From: Bacteroidetes bacterium 2013_40CM_41_45
GTDB lineage: Bacteria; Bacteroidota; Bacteroidia; AKYH767-A; 2013-40CM-41-45
Reading direction: 5' to 3'
Length of the DNA: 64,000 bases
NCBI GenBank assembly: GCA_002215675.1
Contig: NGFH01000009.1
Coordinates: 485,501 to 549,500 of the forward strand
Below, in pieces: positions 10,527-20,542 of this stretch (positions are counted from its first letter, which is position 1; each line of letters begins with the position of its first letter). Both the position numbers and the translations under genes were made by a program. Under the pieces are notes generated by a model. The model ran no database searches and was not told the origin of the DNA. It saw nothing but the letters and a program-made list of their open reading frames with translations.

Positions 10527-11027
10527 ATGAGAAAATTCGTTGGTTTGATTTTAATTTTCTCATCTTTTATTTCTTCAGCACAACCACCTGCAAAGTTTAA
10601 ATTTTTTTTATCTGAAAGGACGGGAAAAATTCCCAGCACTTACAGCAGCGCAGATAATCTTTACCTGAGGGATATGGTTGTCGACCCTCCTCAAAAAATA
10701 ATAATCAAGCTAACTAAAAAAGAAAGGGAAGAGATTTTAAAAAAGGTTCAATCCATAAATTTTTTCAGCTATCCCGATGTATACAAATTTGAAAGCGCTG
10801 ACACATCGAAATTAATTGGCTTAAAGCAACCGTGCGCACAATTTAATCTAACTGTGTTTGTTGACGGAAAAATGAAATACGTGTCCTGGAATGATTGTCA
10901 TTCAGGAACTCCTTCAAAAAATAATATGTCTGAGAACCTCGAAGATCTAAGAAGATTGATAGATAATTTTTTGTACTCGAAGAAAAGCTATAAAAAGTCA
11001 AAGCCTCTAAGGGCAATGTATTTGTAA
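10527..11027 (+). CDS. Hypothetical secreted protein
   Basis: 166-aa ORF with signal peptide, follows rho. Confidence 0.6.
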   Translation: MRKFVGLILIFSSFISSAQPPAKFKFFLSERTGKIPSTYSSADNLYLRDMVVDPPQKIIIKLTKKEREEILKKVQSINFFSYPDVYKFESADTSKLIGLKQPCAQFNLTVFVDGKMKYVSWNDCHSGTPSKNNMSENLEDLRRLIDNFLYSKKSYKKSKPLRAMYL

Positions 11028-11077
11028 TTTTTTTGTCAGTCCGTTGAAAGCGCAATAACTTTAGTTTCGCCGAAAGA

Positions 11078-11698
11078 ATGGAAAAGCAAAAGGTCCCTAT
11101 CCCAGTCAACCGTCTTGAAGCATTCAGCGATGGTGTGATCGCAATTATCATCACGCTGATGATTCTTGAAATAAAAATTCCTGAAGTTGCGGACGATGCG
11201 TCAGGCATAGAAACCTGGCAGCAGTGGTTTAATATTCTTCCTTCTTTTATTTCTTACATACTAAGCTTTATCATAATTGGAGTGCTTTGGGTTAATCATC
11301 ACCAGTTTTTTCACCAGCTCAAACATCTTGATAAAAAACTTCTCTGGTATAACCTTCATCTGCTTTTCTGGATGTGTATTCTGCCTGTCTCTACTGCCTT
11401 TTTAGGGCGGCATATTCACATGCCGGAAGCCACAGCGGTTTATGGGTTTAATATGTTTATGGTGGCGCTGGCATTTGCAATTATGCGCGAATACGTCCAC
11501 AGGAGCGAGCATCTCCTCATCGAAAATCTATCGCACGCAATGAGAAAAAAGCTGCGCTCAAAAATTATGATGACGGTAGGGCTTTATTTCCTATCCATTT
11601 TTGCCGGGTATATTTCAATTTACATTTCTCTCGCCATCTTTGTACTTATTATCATTATCTATTTTATGCCTCAGGATATTGTGCTGGAGAAGAAGTAA
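11078..11698 (+). CDS. TMEM175 / DUF1211-family membrane protein
   Basis: RLEAFSDGVIAIIITLMILEIKIP signature and multiple TM helices. Confidence 0.88.
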   Translation: MEKQKVPIPVNRLEAFSDGVIAIIITLMILEIKIPEVADDASGIETWQQWFNILPSFISYILSFIIIGVLWVNHHQFFHQLKHLDKKLLWYNLHLLFWMCILPVSTAFLGRHIHMPEATAVYGFNMFMVALAFAIMREYVHRSEHLLIENLSHAMRKKLRSKIMMTVGLYFLSIFAGYISIYISLAIFVLIIIIYFMPQDIVLEKK

Positions 11699-11752
11699 TC
11701 TAAACTATGATTAAACGGATTTATCAATTAATCAAGAAAATAAATCCAAGGT

Positions 11753-13105
11753 TCAGACAATTTCTTCCGCCAGCTTTTCCAGCGAAAGCCCGTCAAAGTT
11801 TCCGGAGCTCATCATCAAAAGATTGCTTCCCTCCCACTCCTGCTCGGCCAGGTAATTTCTTAACTCGGCAGAATCAGTGAAAACTTTTATCCGCTTATCA
11901 GCAAAAAATTCAGCAATTAAATTTTTATTGAGCGCTTCTAATTTTTTATGCTCTACGGTGTGAGGATTAAAATATACGATAGGAACATCAGCGGATGCCA
12001 TCGTGCCTTTGTATTCGCTAAGAAAATTTTTATTCAGCGAGCTGAACGTATGTAGTTCAATACATGCAAAAAGTTTTCTTTCAGGAAATTGTTTTTTCAA
12101 CGCATCAATGGTGGCAATAAGTTTTGAGGGGGAATGAGCAAAATCTTTATAAACAGCTGTTGAATTATTCCTGGCTACAAGCTGCAGCCGTTTAGCCGCA
12201 CCTGCAAAGCTGCCGATACTCCTGTTAAAATCATAATCGCTTACACCAAGCAGCTTGCAAATTTTTCTTGCTCCTTCAATGTTGCGCAAGTTATGTTCTC
12301 CGAAAACACCAAGTGGAATTTTTTCCTTGTAGATTAAATAAGTAACCCCGTCCTTGATTTCATATTTCGGAATGGAATAAAAATTTTTTTTACAGCGTAC
12401 ATTCGTGTCCTCCGCAATTTTTTTTACTTCTGCGTCATCCAAACAATAAACCAGCGTTCCGCTTTCAGGAATCTGCTGTGCAAAAATCCTGAACTGTTCA
12501 ACATAATTCTCAAAAGTCGGGAACACATTGATATGGTCCCATGCAATGCCGCTTATCAGGCCAATGTCAGCTTTGTAAAGATGAAACTTCGGCCTCCTGT
12601 CGAGCGGGGAAGACAAATATTCATCGCCTTCAAGAATAATAAAAGGCGCTTTCTCAGTAAGCCGCACCATGTTATCGAAACCCGGAAGCGCAGCTCCGGC
12701 CATGAAATCAAAATTGTAATTCTTGCTTTTAAGTACGTGAAGTATCATGGCGGTAATAGTCGTCTTGCCATGACTTCCGCCAATAACAATGCGCTTCTTG
12801 CTTTTACTTTGCTCGTAAATAAATTCGGGGAACGAATAAATTTTTAACCCCAATTGTTGTGCCTTCAGCAATTCAATGTTATCTGCACGCGCATGCATGC
12901 CAAGGATAACGGCATCAAGCTTTTCATGAATGTTGTCTTCGTCCCATCCATAATATTGTCCAATCAGTCCGCGCTCACGCAAACGCGAAAGTGACGGCTC
13001 AACAATTTCATCATCGCTTCCTGTAACGGTGTACCCTTTTTCCTTCAGCGCAATAGCAATACCGTGCATGGCTGCTCCTCCGATGGCGATAAAGTGAACT
13101 CGCAT
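11753..13105 (-). CDS. mpl: UDP-N-acetylmuramate:L-alanyl-gamma-D-glutamyl-meso-diaminopimelate ligase
   Basis: Mur-ligase family; VHFIAIGGAAMHGIAIAL and GGSHGKTTITAMI. Confidence 0.92.
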   Translation of the reverse strand: MRVHFIAIGGAAMHGIAIALKEKGYTVTGSDDEIVEPSLSRLRERGLIGQYYGWDEDNIHEKLDAVILGMHARADNIELLKAQQLGLKIYSFPEFIYEQSKSKKRIVIGGSHGKTTITAMILHVLKSKNYNFDFMAGAALPGFDNMVRLTEKAPFIILEGDEYLSSPLDRRPKFHLYKADIGLISGIAWDHINVFPTFENYVEQFRIFAQQIPESGTLVYCLDDAEVKKIAEDTNVRCKKNFYSIPKYEIKDGVTYLIYKEKIPLGVFGEHNLRNIEGARKICKLLGVSDYDFNRSIGSFAGAAKRLQLVARNNSTAVYKDFAHSPSKLIATIDALKKQFPERKLFACIELHTFSSLNKNFLSEYKGTMASADVPIVYFNPHTVEHKKLEALNKNLIAEFFADKRIKVFTDSAELRNYLAEQEWEGSNLLMMSSGNFDGLSLEKLAEEIV

Positions 13106-13166
13106 AGTAAATAAGTTATATGTTATTAGTTATACGGAAATAACGATAAACTATACACATAATCAT

Positions 13167-13188
13167 AAATCGTAAATCTAAAATCGTA
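13167..13188 (-). repeat. 22-nt word exactly repeated, inverted, at 37428-37449
   Basis: TACGATTTTAGATTTACGATTT on the minus strand, overlapping the MBL gene stop codon. Confidence 0.9.
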
Positions 13189-14023
13189 CATCAGCCAGCG
13201 GCATCACTTTATCTTCTCGCACTCCCCTCTCCGTCATTTTCAGAGTGCAGCTGTCATTGATTCTGTCGTGCTCAAAAAATAAAATATAATTTTCTTTGAC
13301 AGCATGTTCAAGAAATAACTTTTTTTCCTCGAGAGTTACCAGCGGGCGCATGTCATACGCCATCACGAAAGGAACGGGAATGTGACCGACTGACGGAATC
13401 AGGTCAGCCATATAGACAAGTGTTTTTCCATTGAAAGAAATATGCGGAAGCATCATCGCTTCCGTATGCCCGTAAACGCAAAACACCTTGAAGCCGGGAA
13501 ATAATTCTTCCCCGTCATCAATAAATTTCAGATGCCCGCTTTCTTCAATGGGCAAAATATTTTCTTTCAGGAACGATGCCTTTTCTCTCGCATTCGGATT
13601 CACCGCGCTCCTCCAGTGCTTTTCGTTGCTCCAGTAGGTTGCATTGGGAAAAGTAAGCTCATAACCGGTTTTGTCTTTGTTCCACTTCACACTTCCACCG
13701 CAATGGTCGAAATGAAGATGCGTAAGAAATACATCGGTGATATCTTCAGGGGCAAAGCCATTTTTCTTCAACGACTTTTCAAGCGTATCATCACCATGGA
13801 GATAATAATAGCTCAGAAATTTTTTATCCTGCTTCTCACCTATTCCATTATCAATCAGCACCAGCCGGTTTCCTTCCTGCACAAGCAGACAACGCATCGC
13901 CCATGTGCACATATTATTTTCATCGGCAGGATTCAGTTTGTTCCAAATGCTTTTTGGAACTACGCCAAACATAGCTCCGCCATCAAGCTTAAAAAATCCC
14001 GTATCAATTGTAAATAATTTCAT
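13178..14023 (-). CDS. MBL-fold metallo-hydrolase
   Basis: HLHFDHCGG motif and downstream His ligands (YGHTEAM). Confidence 0.9.
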   Translation of the reverse strand: MKLFTIDTGFFKLDGGAMFGVVPKSIWNKLNPADENNMCTWAMRCLLVQEGNRLVLIDNGIGEKQDKKFLSYYYLHGDDTLEKSLKKNGFAPEDITDVFLTHLHFDHCGGSVKWNKDKTGYELTFPNATYWSNEKHWRSAVNPNAREKASFLKENILPIEESGHLKFIDDGEELFPGFKVFCVYGHTEAMMLPHISFNGKTLVYMADLIPSVGHIPVPFVMAYDMRPLVTLEEKKLFLEHAVKENYILFFEHDRINDSCTLKMTERGVREDKVMPLADVRF

Positions 14024-14027
14024 GGTG

Positions 14028-14035
14028 CAAAGTTA
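14028..14035 (-). promoter_or_regulatory. TAnnTTTG -7 element (TAACTTTG), 4 nt before the ATG of the MBL gene
   Basis: Exact consensus on the minus strand. Confidence 0.5.
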
Positions 14036-14058
14036 TAAAGCAATGCGAGAGGATTTAT

Positions 14059-15114
14059 TTAATTCAATTCTTTTCTTGCCACCACATATTTTCTCCACTT
14101 TTCAATCACCACTTTCATGTCTTGCGGAAGCTCGCTATCGAATAAAACTTTTTTTCTCCCAACGGGATGAATAAATCCAAGTGTCTTTGCATGCAACGCC
14201 TGCCTCGGCAAAAGAGTAAAACAATTTTCTATAAACTGCTTGTACTTTGTAAACGTTGTTCCCTTCAGAATTTTATTTCCTCCGTAACTTTCGTCATTAA
14301 ATAACGGGTGACCGATATATTTAAAGTGAGCGCGTATCTGGTGTGTTCGCCCGGTTTCCAGCTTACATTCAACCAGCGTAACATAACCAAACCTTTCGGC
14401 TACTTTATAATGAGTAACAGCCGGCTTGCCATGCTCGCCTTCGGGAAACACATCCATTACCTGCCGGTTTTTCAGGCTTCGTCCTATGTGCCCGGTGATT
14501 GTGCCTTTGTCTTCCTTTAAGTCGCCCCATACCAAAGCAAGATATTTCCGTTCAATGGTGTGGTCAAAAAATTGTTTCGCAAGCGAAATCTGCGCGGGCT
14601 CAGTTTTGGCAATCACCATAAGCCCCGATGTATTTTTATCAATGCGATGAACCAACCCCGGAACAGCCAAAAGATTTTTTTCCTTATGCCTTATGGTTTC
14701 AAAATGAAACAGCAGCGCATTCATCAGCGTACCCGAAAGATTACCATGTGCCGGATGCACCACCATTCCCGCACGTTTGTTAATGATAAGAAGTTCAGAA
14801 TCTTCGTAAACGATATCGAATGGAATTTTTTCGGGAGTTAATTCGTAATACCGTACCGGCTCAGGAAGAACAATGCTGATAATGTTTCCCGGCTTTACTT
14901 TATAATTTGGTTTTACCGCTTTGCCATCTACCAGAATAGCCCCGCTTGCTGCAGCATTCTGAATCCTGCTTCGCGAAGCATTTTCAATCTTGTTGACAAG
15001 ATACTTGTCTATACGCAGCAGCGATTGTCCCGGGTCAACTGTAAAACGAAAATGTTCATACAGTTCTTCGCTCTCTCCCTGCGATGGTTCAGGAATTTTT
15101 TCTTTTTCAATCAT
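14059..15114 (-). CDS. rluD: RluD-like 23S rRNA pseudouridine synthase
   Basis: S4 domain followed by VHRIDKNTSGLMVIAKT and ETGRTHQIRAH. Confidence 0.93.
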   Translation of the reverse strand: MIEKEKIPEPSQGESEELYEHFRFTVDPGQSLLRIDKYLVNKIENASRSRIQNAAASGAILVDGKAVKPNYKVKPGNIISIVLPEPVRYYELTPEKIPFDIVYEDSELLIINKRAGMVVHPAHGNLSGTLMNALLFHFETIRHKEKNLLAVPGLVHRIDKNTSGLMVIAKTEPAQISLAKQFFDHTIERKYLALVWGDLKEDKGTITGHIGRSLKNRQVMDVFPEGEHGKPAVTHYKVAERFGYVTLVECKLETGRTHQIRAHFKYIGHPLFNDESYGGNKILKGTTFTKYKQFIENCFTLLPRQALHAKTLGFIHPVGRKKVLFDSELPQDMKVVIEKWRKYVVARKELN

Positions 15115-15121
15115 GCGTGCG

Positions 15122-16951
15122 TCAGCGGGATATTAGAATCCTGCGGGTGGCAACCGGAATCATCTTTTCATCCTTTAAAACAAGGTGATACAATCCCGGT
15201 ATAATATTGGCTGTGTAAATCTGCCTGTCGGAAACTTCACCGCTCGAAATTATTCTTCCGTTCACATCGTAAATTGTATAGAAAAGTTTTTGAAGTGTCT
15301 TCAGATTGTGATGCACGGTTATCACGTCCGAAGCGGGGTTAGGAAAAACAGAAACACCCGCAGAAGCATTTAATTCATTTATAAAATTAGCTGGGTTGCG
15401 AGCTTCTTTTCTGAACACCGGTCGCATGAGCCATGAGCCGGGTATGGTTGAATTTTGCCATGTGCCCGTTGCGTTGTAAAGCATATTTGGATTTGAATTG
15501 ATGTTCCGGTCAAACCCAAGGCGCAGGAGTGTATTGTTGAATTGAAACCATCCTATGTAAAAATTTCCCTGCGGGATCACCACGGGGTTATCGAGCTGAT
15601 AATAATAAAACCCATTGATGCTGTCAGTGTACTGCGGATGTTGGTTGTATTTAATGGCAAGCGTATCCTGGAGAGCGCCATCCCATACCATGATGTGAAA
15701 CAACTGCAAGCTCACGTCGTCATCAATATGAACAAAATTCATTTCCACTCCTGCCAAAGTATCTGTCATCAAGTTGTTAAAACGATATGCGATTCTTCCA
15801 AGCGCTGCGGAAATTCCATAGCCGTTTTCTGCCGTGCCGTCATCATACGCATAATAATTAAACATCTCCTGCACTTCGTGAAGCGTATCGTTGCTCGTAT
15901 TGCTGTCAGACGTAAGGTTTACATTGAGTATATTATATATTAAACTGTTTCCGGGAAACGATGGAAATTGAAATGGCGGGGAAATATTTTGCGTACTCGC
16001 GCTGCTCTCGTTTGCATTGAGCGGGATGCTGTTTACTCCAGTTGAGTAATCCAGGGAGAAATCTTCCCGCAGGAAATTCATCTGGTGAAGAAATGTTGTT
16101 GAAGAATTGGCGAGGTTCCTGATTGAAATGGTTTTTTGTGCAGACATGTTTGCACCGGGATTCACTTTGTAATGATTGTATGGAATGGATTGGTAAGTGT
16201 TCAGGACAGACAAACCTCTTTTTACAAAAGCTGCATCGTTTACAATAACTGTATCTATTGCAGAACGGCCATTGTTCAAACGCACGTAATCAACATTCCA
16301 TTGGTCGAGCATTCCGCAAAGCGATGCATAGTTGCGGAATCTGAATTGGAATCCCCGATACAAATACAGCGAGTTGTTGATATGAATCATCTGCTGTTTG
16401 AAAGGAGTATTCCCCGAACCGGGTTTGCTCCATACGCGATGCCACGTGCTATCATTACCCAAAAATTCAAGAACAAGAGAATCTTTTCCCGCGGGACTGT
16501 ACCCGATTCCCTGCGGCTGGTAAAAAAAACTCAGCCATACTGTTGTATCTCCGGGAAGATAAAGGTCAATCGGTTTGGAAGTAAGTGCATCAGCAAGGCC
16601 GTAGGAAGTGGGAGAAGGGGAATACGGATTACCTTCCTTGTCTACTCCGTCAAATGTTGCAACGCCAATGGTTGGAGGATTAACCGGGAAATCATCGTTG
16701 ATGAATGCATCGCTGTCCGTCCAGAAACACTCGTAAGGGTAAATTCCCCCGCGCGAGAAATCATCAACAAAAGGAAGCACAAGGGTGTCGCAAACCACCG
16801 TTCGTTCTGCATTTGTGTTATCATGTGTTTTAAGATATTGTTTTATAACAGCATTATACTGCAGCGGCACCAGCACTTCCTGCGCGTACGCTTTCCGGAA
16901 AAACAAACAAAGCATTCCGGCAAAAGCGACACAAATTATTCTTCGACTCAT
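15122..16951 (-). CDS. Secreted protein with T9SS type-A sorting domain
   Basis: Signal peptide; C-terminal SVFPNPASDVITVHH...GLYHLVLKDEKMIPVATRRILI. Confidence 0.85.
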   Translation of the reverse strand: MSRRIICVAFAGMLCLFFRKAYAQEVLVPLQYNAVIKQYLKTHDNTNAERTVVCDTLVLPFVDDFSRGGIYPYECFWTDSDAFINDDFPVNPPTIGVATFDGVDKEGNPYSPSPTSYGLADALTSKPIDLYLPGDTTVWLSFFYQPQGIGYSPAGKDSLVLEFLGNDSTWHRVWSKPGSGNTPFKQQMIHINNSLYLYRGFQFRFRNYASLCGMLDQWNVDYVRLNNGRSAIDTVIVNDAAFVKRGLSVLNTYQSIPYNHYKVNPGANMSAQKTISIRNLANSSTTFLHQMNFLREDFSLDYSTGVNSIPLNANESSASTQNISPPFQFPSFPGNSLIYNILNVNLTSDSNTSNDTLHEVQEMFNYYAYDDGTAENGYGISAALGRIAYRFNNLMTDTLAGVEMNFVHIDDDVSLQLFHIMVWDGALQDTLAIKYNQHPQYTDSINGFYYYQLDNPVVIPQGNFYIGWFQFNNTLLRLGFDRNINSNPNMLYNATGTWQNSTIPGSWLMRPVFRKEARNPANFINELNASAGVSVFPNPASDVITVHHNLKTLQKLFYTIYDVNGRIISSGEVSDRQIYTANIIPGLYHLVLKDEKMIPVATRRILISR

Positions 16952-16978
16952 AGAACCAATTTCATTATTGAATATAAA

Positions 16979-17740
16979 TTATTTTCTCAGGTAGATGTCA
17001 ACCGGCTCGCCCTGGCTTATCCGCAAACTGTCCGAGGGCAAAGGAAATTGTTTATAGACCACAGCCGACAAAGAATCTTTAATATTTTCATCGTAAATAA
17101 TGGCTCCAACAGAAAGATTTGCAACATTAAGGACTGCCAATGCCTCTGCCTTGGTAAGGCCCATCAAATCAGGAACAGAAGCTCTTTCACTTCCTATGCC
17201 GTCACCCACAACAAGGTCAATTACGCTTCCTTTGTTTACAGATGTACCCGCCTTTATGGGTTTGCCATGATATCTTGTTTCGAGCACCGCATTTTTTGCC
17301 AGGTCATGTTTGTAAGAAAGTGCACCGGCTTTTAAACCAAAAGTTTCAAGTATTGCTTCGGCTTGACGAAGGGAAACATCGGTGAGGTCGGGCATTTTAA
17401 CTTTTGGAGGAATACCGGAATTGATGGTGAGATAAATGGTCCGGTCTTCTTTCACTTTCGCCGTAGGCGCCGGGTCCTGCTCAAGAATTGTTCCCTGCAT
17501 TTTTTCAAGCTGGTATATTGAATCTACTACAGCATAGCGCAGATGCAAACGTTCAAGAAGAACCGTTACCTGGGCAATATTTAATCCTTTAAGCTCAGGC
17601 ACTTCAATGCTCTGGCCATGGTTGGTGTATTTATTCAGCCATTTGTATGTAAAGCCGAAAACTGAAGCCACAACCACTGCAGCAAGAATTACATTGAGCA
17701 GAAAAATTTTGCTTCGCAGAAAATTTAAAACGTCTTTCAT
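16979..17740 (-). CDS. Membrane-anchored PASTA-domain protein without a kinase domain
   Basis: N-terminal TM then three PASTA-like repeats (VPELKGLNIAQVTVLLE..., MPDLTDVSLRQAEAILE..., VPDLMGLTKAEALAVLN...). Confidence 0.88.
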   Translation of the reverse strand: MKDVLNFLRSKIFLLNVILAAVVVASVFGFTYKWLNKYTNHGQSIEVPELKGLNIAQVTVLLERLHLRYAVVDSIYQLEKMQGTILEQDPAPTAKVKEDRTIYLTINSGIPPKVKMPDLTDVSLRQAEAILETFGLKAGALSYKHDLAKNAVLETRYHGKPIKAGTSVNKGSVIDLVVGDGIGSERASVPDLMGLTKAEALAVLNVANLSVGAIIYDENIKDSLSAVVYKQFPLPSDSLRISQGEPVDIYLRK

Positions 17741-20464
17741 TCAGTTTACTTTTTCTTCTGCGTGTTTTTTTCTTCCGCTTGTTTTACCGTAATCAAGAAT
17801 GCTGTCTATGAAGTCGTATGGCTTATATCCGTTGATAGCCGCCTGGTGAAATATACACGTAGCGGGAGTCATGCCCGGCAAAGAATTTACTTCAATGAAA
17901 ATCACTTCGGGTTTTTTATCAGGGTAAATTCTCACGAAAGCATCGATGCGCGCATATCCTTCAATATTAAGCGCCATCGCGGCGCGCAAGAGTTCTTCCT
18001 TAACGAAGGATGATATCTTTTTATTTTCAGCAGGGTCGGCAGAGAATCGCGCCGGTGTGATGTTCTGCCCTTCGCCAGCCAGGAATTTTTCTTCAAGCGA
18101 TAATACATCGCCCCCTGACAGCGCTTCTGACGGTTCAAAAATTTCATACTCACATTTACCATCATCTGTAAAGTGAGTGAGCAGTCCTCCTGTAATTTCT
18201 AGGAAACGTCCCGCATCTTTTTTCTCAATCAGCTTTTCAACAAGGAAGAATTCTTTTTTCCCGGGAAATTCTTCGTTAGGTTTCAGGTTAAGGATTTTTA
18301 AAGCCGAGGCGGGAATTTTTTCTTCGCTCCTGAATATGGTATCGGCAAAAGAAACCAGCTCTTCAGCGGATGTTATTCTTTTTACGGCAGAGCTGCACCC
18401 GTCATCAACGGGCTTGGCGATAAATGGAAATGGAAACCTGTTCCGAATGCTTTCCATCACTTTTTCCTGATTCGAAATCCATTGCTCATGTTCGACCAAT
18501 GCATGCCCTGAAACCAAAAACCCTTTCGATGCTAAAAATTCATTGGTGCGGTATTTATCGATTGTCAGCGAAGCAACAGCAGGGCTGGAACCATTATAAG
18601 TGAGGCCGATTTTTTCCAGCTGCTTCTGTACTGTTCCATCCTCTCCCGGCCTTCCATGCAATGCAATAAAAACCTCATCCACCAATTCAGCAAGCTGGGC
18701 ATACGAAATTTCTTCGGGTTCAAAAATATTTTTCAGGCCTGCATATTTCTTTGTAATCTCTTCACATTGTTTTTTAATACGCTCGGTTACGGGGTGAGCA
18801 GCAAAGTGAAGTATTTTATCACTGATATCATCAGCATTATCTTTCAGCAAAAGATTTACGGGAATAATAAAAAGCCGGTGTGCGTTTTTATCGCCGGTAA
18901 GAAAAACCGGAACGGGCTGGTATTTTTCTGACGAGGATAATTTCTCATAAACATTCCTGCCGCTTTCCACAGAAATATGCCTTTCCGATGAATACCCTCC
19001 CAGCAGAACGGCTATTTTTATTTTTTTTCTCTCTGCTTCCGAAGAATTTTTTATATCTGCATCAATCTTACCCAGTAAGGCAGGGAGCGAAACTATATTT
19101 TTTTGAAGTGAAATTTGCTCCTTGACGGAAGTGCGTATGATGTATGTGAGAAACTGCGAAGGATTCAAACCGATTTCTGCTGCCTGATGAAAAAAGAAAG
19201 ATGACGGCATCATACCTGAAGTAGTGTTAGGGTCATTCAGGAGAATGGTTCCGTTGCCGGTAATAAACCCGTCTATTCTTGCATACACATTAAATCCAAA
19301 TTCATTGAAGAGCCGTTCGCATTCGCTCCTTATATTTTCAATATCTCTTTCCGGCAGGTCGATGGGTGTTATTTTTCGTGATAACCCGGGCAAATATTTA
19401 GAACGGTAATCATAATATGAATTTCCTTTCCTTATTTCAGTTGGTGGTAACGCAACTGCTTCACCGTTTACATTTCTTATCACGATGCATGAAAATTCCC
19501 GGCCGGTAACAAACTGCTCAATAAGAACTTCACTTTCCGAATCAACTCCTTCAATCCAAAGAGGGTTTTTATTTTTTGAAAAATAATTATTTATGAATGA
19601 AAATAAATTTTCAGGATGCAGAATATGAATGCCTTTTTCAGCTTCACTTGAAACCATGACCGGCATTCCGATTCCTTCGCGGATATCAGACAACCTGCGT
19701 AAATAATCCGCTCGTTCGGAATCTTGTATTGAATTCCATTGTTCAAACGTCAGTTCAACAATAAAAAAACCTTTGAGCAGAGCATCTTTTATAATATCGG
19801 CACTTTGCTCTTGAAGTATAGACACCCCCACAGACGAGCCCTGGTTAGCCGGTTTAACTACACAAGGAAACCCAACCTGTGATTTAATTTCTGCAATAAC
19901 ATCGTTGAAAAAATTCTTTTCAAAAACATTTTCTCTTCTTAATGTAAGATATTTCGGGCTTTGAAATTCTGCCGCAGCCATCAGCTTTTTCTGCATGGCT
20001 TTGTTCATACCGAATGCAGAAGAAAAAATTCCGGAGCCGCTGTAGGGAATTCCATAATACTCCAGCAAACCCTGGATGCGGCCGTCTTCTCCATTAGACC
20101 CATGAAGGCACAAGAATGCAAAATCAATATGATTTTTCAGTTCCCCGGGTGTAATTATTTTTCCGAGGTTGTGAAGCATTTCGAAAGATAAACCGGAATT
20201 TTTTTCTGTTACCGATTCGGCATAAACCTGGAATTCATTTTTTGATTCGGGAATAAACTCGACCGGGGGATAAAAGTCCCGGATACTTCCCTTATAAATA
20301 TATTTCCATTCAAGAAGTATAATATTTCCAAAGCTGTCAATAAACAGCGGAACCGGCTCAAAGAGAGATTTATTGAGATTGTCGTAAACCGTTCTTCCGC
20401 CGGCAAAAGAAATTTCACGCTCGCGCGATGAGCCGCCAAACAGGATTCCTATGCGTGTTTTCAC
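17741..20464 (-). CDS. Double-length D-alanine--D-alanine ligase-like ATP-grasp protein
   Basis: Two tandem Ddl-like units: IGILFGGSSREREISFAGG... and IAVLLGGYSSERHISVESG..., each followed by ATP-grasp motifs; GTG start. Confidence 0.88.
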   Translation of the reverse strand: MKTRIGILFGGSSREREISFAGGRTVYDNLNKSLFEPVPLFIDSFGNIILLEWKYIYKGSIRDFYPPVEFIPESKNEFQVYAESVTEKNSGLSFEMLHNLGKIITPGELKNHIDFAFLCLHGSNGEDGRIQGLLEYYGIPYSGSGIFSSAFGMNKAMQKKLMAAAEFQSPKYLTLRRENVFEKNFFNDVIAEIKSQVGFPCVVKPANQGSSVGVSILQEQSADIIKDALLKGFFIVELTFEQWNSIQDSERADYLRRLSDIREGIGMPVMVSSEAEKGIHILHPENLFSFINNYFSKNKNPLWIEGVDSESEVLIEQFVTGREFSCIVIRNVNGEAVALPPTEIRKGNSYYDYRSKYLPGLSRKITPIDLPERDIENIRSECERLFNEFGFNVYARIDGFITGNGTILLNDPNTTSGMMPSSFFFHQAAEIGLNPSQFLTYIIRTSVKEQISLQKNIVSLPALLGKIDADIKNSSEAERKKIKIAVLLGGYSSERHISVESGRNVYEKLSSSEKYQPVPVFLTGDKNAHRLFIIPVNLLLKDNADDISDKILHFAAHPVTERIKKQCEEITKKYAGLKNIFEPEEISYAQLAELVDEVFIALHGRPGEDGTVQKQLEKIGLTYNGSSPAVASLTIDKYRTNEFLASKGFLVSGHALVEHEQWISNQEKVMESIRNRFPFPFIAKPVDDGCSSAVKRITSAEELVSFADTIFRSEEKIPASALKILNLKPNEEFPGKKEFFLVEKLIEKKDAGRFLEITGGLLTHFTDDGKCEYEIFEPSEALSGGDVLSLEEKFLAGEGQNITPARFSADPAENKKISSFVKEELLRAAMALNIEGYARIDAFVRIYPDKKPEVIFIEVNSLPGMTPATCIFHQAAINGYKPYDFIDSILDYGKTSGRKKHAEEKVN

Positions 20465-20481
20465 CTTATGAATTTGAAGTG

Positions 20482-20489
20482 CAAAAGTA
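20482..20489 (-). promoter_or_regulatory. TAnnTTTG -7 element (TACTTTTG) upstream of the ddl-like gene
   Basis: Exact consensus on the minus strand. Confidence 0.45.
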
Positions 20490-20542
20490 GTGAATCGGGC
20501 AGGGACTTTTTCTTTATCCCGGGCAAATTATGAACGATGAAA

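Noticed and set aside
16136-17335. 399-aa plus-strand ORF over the T9SS and PASTA genes
   Set aside because: Antisense to two convincing CDSs; Cys/Ile/Arg-rich composition typical of shadow frames.
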